A DNA stretch of 7,529 nt from Verrucomicrobiales bacterium (lineage in GTDB: Bacteria > Verrucomicrobiota > Verrucomicrobiia > Verrucomicrobiales > V1-33), in the NCBI GenBank assembly GCA_023253495.1, contig JALRGF010000088.1, forward strand, positions 1 to 7,529, in the 5' to 3' direction. The notes below the pieces were generated by a model. It was not told where the DNA came from, ran no database searches, and saw only the letters and a program-made list of their open reading frames with translations. Both the position numbers and the translations under genes were made by a program. Below are positions 6,977 through 7,529 of the stretch, piece after piece; positions within the stretch are counted from its first letter, which is position 1, and the number at the start of each line of letters is the position of its first letter.

Positions 6977-7529
6977 TCACAGGCTTCGGAGAGCCTGCAC
7001 GCGGTGCCGGACGCGGCCGACCACCGTCTCCCGGCCGAGCAGTTCGAGGGCGGGCATGAGGTCGGCGCCATGTCCGGCACCGGTGACGGCGACGCGCAGC
7101 GGGAACAGCAGGGCCCCGATCTTGACGCCGAGGGCGTCGGCGGTCTGCTGGACCACGGCCTTGATGGCATCGGCCGACCACGGGCCGTCATGGGATTCAA
7201 GAGCGGCAGCCACCGCTTCCAACTGGTCGAGGGTGCCCGGTTTGGCCAGCACCTTGGCCCGGGCGTCCGCCTCCATCGGGGCGTGGTCATCGAAGAGCAT
7301 GACGAAGTGGGCGTCGAGTTCCGAGAGCCCTTTGACCTTCGGGTGGAGCAGGGCAAGGGCGGCGTCGAAGCGGTCGGCGGGCAGTTCCAGCCAGCGGCTG
7401 TGATGGCGGGCCCGTTGGCGCCGCGGCTGACCCAGACCGCGGGCGTGCCGCAGGCGCCAAAGGGCTGCAGGCTGACGAACTCGGGCGCGTGCTCCGCCAG
7501 CGCCCGCAGCTGCGCCTCGATCTGCGCGT
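6977..7529 (-). CDS. gltX: Glutamyl-tRNA synthetase, C-terminal part (5' end missing; upstream segment not GltX-like)
   Basis: GluRS charges tRNA-Glu with glutamate. Only the C-terminal anticodon-binding region is visible. From about 7400 down to the stop at 6977 the frame reads as a typical GluRS end: LLHPKVKGLSEL, a helical segment with LAKPGTLDQLEAVAAALES, then ADALGVKIGALLFPLRVAVTG and ALELLGRETVVGRV. These correspond to the family pattern of A-x-x-L-G-x-K-x-G, P-L-R-x-A-x-T-G and L-L-G-x-E. The same frame stays open to the window edge, but from roughly 7400 to 7529 its translation is Arg/Gln/Ala-rich, has poor third-position GC and does not resemble GluRS, while another frame there looks coding. 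The catalytic domain with HIGH and KMSKS motifs is not in the window. The true GltX segment is therefore best taken as about 6977-7400. The gene lies upstream of aroE on the same strand. Confidence 0.8.
   Translation of the reverse strand, partial: RADRGAAAGAGGARARVRQPAALWRLRHARGLGQPRRQRARHHSRWLELPADRFDAALALLHPKVKGLSELDAHFVMLFDDHAPMEADARAKVLAKPGTLDQLEAVAAALESHDGPWSADAIKAVVQQTADALGVKIGALLFPLRVAVTGAGHGADLMPALELLGRETVVGRVRHRVQALRSL
7397..7527 (-). other. Coding-like segment in a second frame, upstream of the gltX fragment
   Basis: Read on the minus strand from 7527, this frame has G or C at the third position in nearly every codon, clearly more than the GltX frame over the same bases. It encodes a balanced peptide containing EAQLRALAEHAPEF and then LQPFGACGTPAVWVSRGA. 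I do not recognise it as part of GluRS. The LQPFG...VxxSRG pattern faintly recalls the LEPFGxGNPEPVFLSRG segment of RecJ exonucleases, but the key Asn is absent and the match is short, so no function is assigned. Coding character stops around 7397-7410, where the GltX frame takes over. It could be the end of a foreign sequence joined by misassembly, or a gene truncated by a real rearrangement. Confidence 0.35.

Noticed and set aside
6980..6997. CAGGCT/AGCCTG inverted repeat as a gltX terminator
   Set aside because: It lies inside the last gltX codons, upstream of the stop, is only 6 bp and has no T-run.
7402..7529. Plus-strand reading of the right edge, containing LGRVLRQRPQLRLDLRV
   Set aside because: It looks superficially protein-like, but third-position GC is clearly lower than in the minus-strand frame over the same bases, so it is more likely a shadow. 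It stays an alternative if the minus-strand peptide finds no match.

Overview
The window is an ordinary housekeeping stretch of a GC-rich bacterial chromosome. The wording of several proteins points to the Verrucomicrobiota, with Opitutus-like relatives as the best guess. The main clues are the short TruB with its E-R-E-P-R-L-V-H segment, the SurE with an S-G-T-V-A-A-A-R-E-A motif, and the gene order infB-rbfA-DHH phosphoesterase-truB-ribF. This placement rests on remembered family sequences, not on a search.

The plus strand from 1 to 5965 looks like one transcription unit. It contains infB (5' end outside the window), rbfA, an NrnA-type DHH/DHHA1 phosphoesterase, truB, ribF and surE. Junctions are very tight: infB/rbfA overlap by 4 bases, the DHH gene and truB by 32 bases, truB and ribF are 2 bases apart, and ribF and surE 13 bases apart. 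Only the 61-base gap before the DHH gene stands out. IF2 starts translation, RbfA matures the 30S subunit and TruB modifies tRNA. The DHH enzyme removes short RNA ends and pAp, RibF makes FMN and FAD, and SurE is a nucleotide phosphatase.

From about 6000 to the end, genes lie on the minus strand and converge on surE. They are gltX (C-terminal part only) followed by a complete aroE. A hairpin-forming sequence sits between the convergent stop codons of surE and aroE.

The one real anomaly is at the right edge. The GltX-like reading frame loses its resemblance upstream of about 7400. The last ~130 bases instead have coding character in a different minus-strand frame, encoding a peptide that is not GltX. 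A chimeric contig end, a frameshift or a true rearrangement could explain this. I see no mobile element, CRISPR array, RNA gene or new defence or biosynthetic system here.
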